NCBI GenBank assembly: GCA_018376135.1
Contig: JAHABX010000012.1
Location: forward strand, 1-64,000
Reading direction: 5' to 3'
From: Clostridiales bacterium
GTDB taxonomy: Bacteria; Bacillota; Clostridia; Lachnospirales; Lachnospiraceae
DNA: 64,000 nucleotides
A program made the position numbers and the translations under genes. Under the pieces are notes generated by a model that was given only the letters and a program-made list of their open reading frames with translations, was not told where the DNA came from and ran no database searches. Positions 60,165 through 64,000 of the stretch are shown one piece after another. Numbering within the stretch: position 1 is the first letter of the stretch; each line of letters begins with the position of its first letter.

Positions 60165-62448
60165 GTTCCTTCTCCAGAAGTCCCATGGCGATCTGCTCCG
60201 CAGTGATCGGAAGCTCCCGGAACCTGATTCCCGTAGCATTGTAAACTGCCTCCGCCAATGCCGGAAGCGGTGTGTTGATTACTACCTCGCCAACGGATTT
60301 TGCTCCGAAAGGACCGCCCTCCTCATAGCTGCTTCGGATATCCACACGAATCCTTCCAATATCCATACGGCTTGGTATCTTATACTGCATCAGAGAATTT
60401 TCCAGAATCTGTCCCTTCTCTGTATAAGTAACATTTTCTGTAAATACCATGCCGATTCCCTGCAGGATGCCGCCTTCTGCCTGTACCCGCACCAGGTTCG
60501 GATTGATGGGCGTTCCGCAGTCCACCGTTGCTGCGAAATCCAGCACATCTACCTTTCCGGTCTCCTTATCCACCTCGATCTCCACGGCTCCGACCATAAA
60601 CGGCGGCGGGGAATAGGGGGAACTGTGAGTGACCGTTACCTCCAGTGCCACATTATGTCCGCACATGGACGCGTTATACACCTCATATAAAGGAATCTCT
60701 CTGCCATTTTCCACACAGTATACCTTTTTCCCGTCAAAGTCCACCGAATCTGCTTCACAGGAAAGAAGCTCCGCTCCCAGCCCGCAGATCCGCTCCCGCA
60801 GCTGACGCGCTGCCAGCTCCACCGCTTTTCCGGTCAGGAAGGTGGTACTGGACGCATAAGAACCCGAATCATAAGGAGAGATATCCGTATCCGCTCCGTA
60901 CACGGAAATATCATCAATGTCACAGTCCAGCACCTCAGCCGCAATCTGTGCCAGCGTGGTATCACAGCCGGTTCCCATGTCCGCCGCACCGATGATCAGC
61001 GTATAGGAACCTTCCTCATCCACCTTGAGCGTACCGGAGCCCACATCCACGTTGGAGATACTGGAACCCTGCATAGCCATGCCCATACCTACTGCACGCA
61101 CCCTGCCGTTGCCCATATCTCTGCAGGGATATTTCTCATCCCAGCCGATCATCTCCTTTGTATGCTCCAGACAGCGGTCCAGGGCACAGCTGGAATTGGG
61201 TTCATTATAATACGCCGGCATGATATCGCCCTCCTGGACAATATTTATCTCCCGGAGTCTGAACGGATCCATATCCAGCAGATGCGCCAGCTCATTCACT
61301 GCAGATTCCACAGCAAAAAGCCCCTGGGTCGCGCCATAGCCCCGGTATGCCCCCGCAGCCTGCACATTGGTGTAGACTACATCATAGACAAAGCGATGAG
61401 CCTCTGCCTTTCCATACAGCGGAATGGACTTATGTCCGGACAGACCTACCGTTGTCGGTCCATGCTCTCCGTAGGCTCCGGTATTGGACAGGGTATACAT
61501 ATCAATTCCACGGATATGACCGTCCTTCATGGCACCGATACGCACATGCATCTCCATCTCATGCCGGGGTGTACTGGCGATCTGAGACTCGTATCTGGAA
61601 AATATGATCTTGGAAGGCTTCTTCGTCTTCCAGGTGACAAATGCCGGGTAGACCTCGGATACCGAGGTCTGCTTTGCACCAAAACCGCCTCCCACACGAG
61701 GCTTTATTACACGCACCTTTGATTTGGGAATATTCAGTGCATTGGCAATGTTTCTCCGGCAGTGGAAGACGATCTGTGTGGAGCTGACCACATTCAGCCG
61801 TCCGTAGGTATCTATGGTACAGAAGGTACGGAAGGTTTCCATCATTGCCTGCTGATTTGCCCTTGTGTGATAGGTGCGGTCAACGACCACATCACATTCC
61901 GCCAGCACCCTGTCAATGTCTCCATGTGCATCCTCCGCATGAGCGCAGAGATTCCGCTTATTATCCGCCCCCACCGGACAGAGACTCTTCCAGTTCTCCT
62001 CCGGATGTACCAGCGTGGGATTATCCTTCGCCTTATGAAAATCCAGCACCGGCTCCAGCACCTGATATTTCACCTTGATCATGCGCATGGCACGATCCAC
62101 ACATTTCTCATTTTCTCCTGCCACAATGGCGACCACATCGCCCACAAACCTTACATGGCGGTCCAGGATCAGTCTGTCTCTGGGACTCGCCTCGGGAAAG
62201 GTCTGCCCTGCTTCCGTATAACGGGGAGCATCCTGGGGCACATCCTGCCATGTGTAGATCGCTTCTATCCCCGGAACCTTCATGGCATTTTCCGTTCGTA
62301 TCTCCTCCACGAGCGCATTTGCATGAGGGGACCGCAAAAGCTTCACAATCAGGCATTCCTTCGGCGCCAGGTCATCTGTATACACCGGCTGTCCGCTCAG
62401 AAGCTGCATGGCGTCCTTTTTCCGAATGGGCTGGTTCACAACTCTCAT
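60154..62448 (-). CDS. Xanthine dehydrogenase-type molybdenum-binding subunit
   Basis: 764 residues from MRVVNQPIRKKDAMQLLSG, after AAGGAGG. The ald_Xan_dh_C N-terminal domain (DLAPKECLIVKLLRSPHANA) precedes the Mo-binding domain with KPRVGGGFGAKQ, AYRGYGATQGLFAVE, GSSISNVDVGSGTLKV and the C-terminal GAKSVGEVVINTP with the catalytic glutamate. Substrate residues are not decisive between xanthine, purines and other heterocycles. The start overlaps the 2Fe-2S gene stop (ATGA). A selenium-containing Mo site is inferred only from the presence of selD. Confidence 0.9.
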   Translation of the reverse strand: MRVVNQPIRKKDAMQLLSGQPVYTDDLAPKECLIVKLLRSPHANALVEEIRTENAMKVPGIEAIYTWQDVPQDAPRYTEAGQTFPEASPRDRLILDRHVRFVGDVVAIVAGENEKCVDRAMRMIKVKYQVLEPVLDFHKAKDNPTLVHPEENWKSLCPVGADNKRNLCAHAEDAHGDIDRVLAECDVVVDRTYHTRANQQAMMETFRTFCTIDTYGRLNVVSSTQIVFHCRRNIANALNIPKSKVRVIKPRVGGGFGAKQTSVSEVYPAFVTWKTKKPSKIIFSRYESQIASTPRHEMEMHVRIGAMKDGHIRGIDMYTLSNTGAYGEHGPTTVGLSGHKSIPLYGKAEAHRFVYDVVYTNVQAAGAYRGYGATQGLFAVESAVNELAHLLDMDPFRLREINIVQEGDIMPAYYNEPNSSCALDRCLEHTKEMIGWDEKYPCRDMGNGRVRAVGMGMAMQGSSISNVDVGSGTLKVDEEGSYTLIIGAADMGTGCDTTLAQIAAEVLDCDIDDISVYGADTDISPYDSGSYASSTTFLTGKAVELAARQLRERICGLGAELLSCEADSVDFDGKKVYCVENGREIPLYEVYNASMCGHNVALEVTVTHSSPYSPPPFMVGAVEIEVDKETGKVDVLDFAATVDCGTPINPNLVRVQAEGGILQGIGMVFTENVTYTEKGQILENSLMQYKIPSRMDIGRIRVDIRSSYEEGGPFGAKSVGEVVINTPLPALAEAVYNATGIRFRELPITAEQIAMGLLEKERES

Positions 62449-62909
62449 GCTCTGCCTCCTTTCTTCCACTCCAGGAAATTCAGGATTCCGCGGAGCTGTC
62501 CTTCATAGCCGGAGCAGCGGCACAGATTTCCTGCCAGATACTCCTTGATCTCCTCCACGGACGGCTCCGGATTCTCCCGGAACAGTGCAAGCGCATTCAT
62601 CACAAAGCCCGGATTGCAGAAGCCGCACTGCTCTGCACCCTGGTCTGCCACAAAAGCAGAAAACTCTGCCGCTTCCTCCTGAAGCCCCTCCAGTGTTACG
62701 ATCCGGGCTCCGTCTGCACGCACTGCCAGAATCGAACAGGAAAGCACCGGTTTCTCATTCATAAACACCGTACAAAGTCCGCAGTTGGAAGTCTCGCAGC
62801 CTCTCTTCACACTGTAGCAGCCCTGTGAGCGCAGAAAATCAAGAAGCACCATATCCGGCTCTGTTTCCGCCTGTATTTTCTTTCCATTCAAGTTCATATG
62901 GATCAACAT
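62445..62909 (-). CDS. Xanthine dehydrogenase-type 2Fe-2S subunit
   Basis: 154 residues from MLIHMNLNGKKIQAETEPDM, with GGGAGGGAAG before it; a later Met four codons on is possible. Plant-type cluster: GCETSNCGLCTVF and a further cysteine in PVLSCS; second cluster: QCGFCNPGFVMNA and LAGNLCRCSGY. It passes electrons from the molybdenum site to the FAD subunit. It overlaps both neighbours by a few bases. Confidence 0.93.
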   Translation of the reverse strand: MLIHMNLNGKKIQAETEPDMVLLDFLRSQGCYSVKRGCETSNCGLCTVFMNEKPVLSCSILAVRADGARIVTLEGLQEEAAEFSAFVADQGAEQCGFCNPGFVMNALALFRENPEPSVEEIKEYLAGNLCRCSGYEGQLRGILNFLEWKKGGRA

Positions 62910-63700
62910 GTCTTCTTCCCTCCCAGTTCCATGCATGCACGCTTTACAAGCACCCTTGCCAGCTGCTTCCGGTATTCTCCGCTGCCGCGCAGGTTGCTGC
63001 CTGTGGATACCATCTCCGCAACATAATCTCCAAAGGCAGCTGCCGTCTCTTCTGTCATGACATTTTCACATATTTTCTTCTCATCCGATATACGCATCGC
63101 ACGTGCAGGTCTGGCTCCCACGACCGCTGCCGCCTGTCCGTTCAGTACCGATACTGCAACTGCCAGCGTGGGAAAATCCGTCCTGGTATTTCGCATGGAC
63201 TGATAAGCAAAGGATCCCGGCGTCTTCTTCACGATCAGACGCACCAGAATGTCTCTGTCCCTCTTGCTCCCGGCAAACTCCTCCAGAGGCACAATCCCTC
63301 CGCGGTACAGCTCCACATAGCTGTCCATGGCAAGAAACATGGTCAAAACATCGGAAAATCCAAATCTTCCGAAAATACTTCCTCCCACAGTTGCCACATT
63401 TCGGAACTGCACTCCCACGATATGCCGCACGCTCTCCCTGACCGCACCGCAGGAATAGCTGTCCAGCCCTTCGTGCTGCTCGATCTGACGCAAAGTAGCC
63501 ATACATCCAATCCGGAACTCCTCCTCATCCTCCTCAATGGTATCCAGTCCGAGCCCGGACAGATCGATGACCGTCTGGACATTGCGCTGTCCCATCTTCA
63601 GCCAGAGCATTCCTCCGATCAGCAGATTGCTTTTCTTCTGGTTCAGCTCGTATGCCTGCTCCAGACTCTCCGCCTTCACATAATTTTTACAAGTTATCAC
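62903..63700 (-). CDS. Xanthine dehydrogenase-type FAD-binding subunit
   Basis: 265 residues; the start is a GTG with GGAGGG six bases before. FAD-binding motifs: LIGGMLWLKMG at the N-terminal loop, FRNVATVGGSIFGRF, and the C-terminal CO-dehydrogenase flavoprotein domain (TDFPTLAVAVSVLNGQ, LARVLVKRACMELG). The three separate subunit genes are typical of clostridial purine hydroxylases. It is the first gene of the catalytic part of the operon. Confidence 0.92.
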   Translation of the reverse strand: MITCKNYVKAESLEQAYELNQKKSNLLIGGMLWLKMGQRNVQTVIDLSGLGLDTIEEDEEEFRIGCMATLRQIEQHEGLDSYSCGAVRESVRHIVGVQFRNVATVGGSIFGRFGFSDVLTMFLAMDSYVELYRGGIVPLEEFAGSKRDRDILVRLIVKKTPGSFAYQSMRNTRTDFPTLAVAVSVLNGQAAAVVGARPARAMRISDEKKICENVMTEETAAAFGDYVAEMVSTGSNLRGSGEYRKQLARVLVKRACMELGGKKTC

Positions 63701-63771
63701 GCTGTACCCTCCACTTGATTCTCCTTTTTTTCCATAAACCTTCTTTCAACACTGCCATCATTATAACAGAA

Positions 63772-63795
63772 AAGGGCGCCTTTTTCAGCACCCTT
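63772..63795 (-). terminator. Intrinsic terminator after the permease gene
   Basis: AAGGGTGC/GCGCCCTT with one G-T pair, loop TGAAAAAG, followed by TTCTGTT on the minus strand. It separates the permease from the FAD subunit gene, at least in part. Confidence 0.7.
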
Positions 63796-63813
63796 CCTGT
63801 AAATCTTCGTCAT

Positions 63814-64000
63814 TTATTCCTCTGTTTCCTTCGGAAGTACAATATTCAGTATGATTGCAAACAACGCTGCCGGCACAATTCCCGATCCGCCGAAGATCAG
63901 CTGTACTGCCGTTGGAGTTGCAGCAAGAATACCGCTGTTGGCTCCCATACCATAGCCCATACCAAGAGCTACGGATACAATGGTCAGATTTCTGGCATTC
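63814..64000 (-). CDS. Uracil-xanthine permease (NCS2 family), C-terminal part only
   Basis: The visible 61 residues NARNLTIVSVALGMGYGMGA and following (IFGGSGIVPAALFAIILNIVLPKETEE) are the conserved end of NCS2 nucleobase transporters; the rest lies beyond the window. It would supply the purine substrate of the adjacent dehydrogenase. Confidence 0.85.
   Translation of the reverse strand, partial: NARNLTIVSVALGMGYGMGANSGILAATPTAVQLIFGGSGIVPAALFAIILNIVLPKETEE

Overview
The window is a chromosomal segment of a Gram-positive, spore-forming gut anaerobe, most likely a member of the Lachnospiraceae (Clostridia). The evidence is the spore regulators SpoVT and SpoVG, a GlgC/GlgD glycogen pair, a DnaD plus DnaC/DnaI-type replication pair, a sortase-type surface protein, a choloylglycine-hydrolase family enzyme, strong AGGAGG ribosome sites throughout and mid-range GC content. 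Species assignment is an inference from gene families only.

Layout. 1-7.7 kb (minus strand): lysS (running off the left edge) and greA, then an unknown protein, dusB, a small unknown protein, birA, a small membrane protein, argF and a stomatin/NfeD membrane pair. 7.9-11.8 kb: a DUF819 membrane protein divergent from a dipeptide epimerase, with a PepD-type dipeptidase converging on the epimerase; together they look like uptake and breakdown of cell-wall-derived dipeptides. 11.9-20.4 kb (minus): a SleB-type cell wall hydrolase, a SpoU methyltransferase, pfkA, dnaE, an HPr-like small protein, cvfB and an acyl-ACP thioesterase. 20.4-21.9 kb: a 40-residue membrane peptide, an XRE regulator, a strongly promoted and terminated structured RNA candidate of about 450 nt, and tRNA-Gln(CTG). 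21.9-24.8 kb: a NifS-like lyase divergent from selD, then spoVT. 25-30.2 kb: a 1301-residue leucine-rich surface protein and a LacI-type regulator, locally AT-rich. 30.4-42.3 kb: a DUF1846 protein, nicotinate phosphoribosyltransferase, two parvulin-like lipoproteins, mfd, pth, spoVG and glgD/glgC. 42.5-49.7 kb (plus): murC, a dense cluster of DnaA boxes, dnaD, the dnaC-type helicase loader, prs, and an ATP-grasp/esterase pair. 49.7-54.5 kb is an accessory stretch: a HicB remnant, a membrane-anchored XRE protein, a Rpn-type nuclease, a metallophosphoesterase, a broken small gene, a zinc-ribbon protein and an MFS exporter. 54.5-59.6 kb: a GNAT acetyltransferase, a bile-salt-hydrolase/penicillin-acylase family enzyme, a TrmH methyltransferase, an HD hydrolase, a broken Bro-N gene, an ArsC-like protein and a lipoprotein cyclophilin. 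59.5-64 kb (minus): a xanthine-dehydrogenase type operon (permease, FAD, 2Fe-2S and molybdenum subunits, MocA-like nucleotidyltransferase).

How the parts may work together: selD and the NifS-like gene with the xdh/mocA operon fit the selenium-dependent molybdenum hydroxylase trait, in which SelD feeds a labile selenium cofactor instead of, or in addition to, selenocysteine. The two most unusual non-coding signals are the RNA candidate at 21083-21533 and the DnaA-box array at 43976-44197 directly ahead of the helicase-loading genes.
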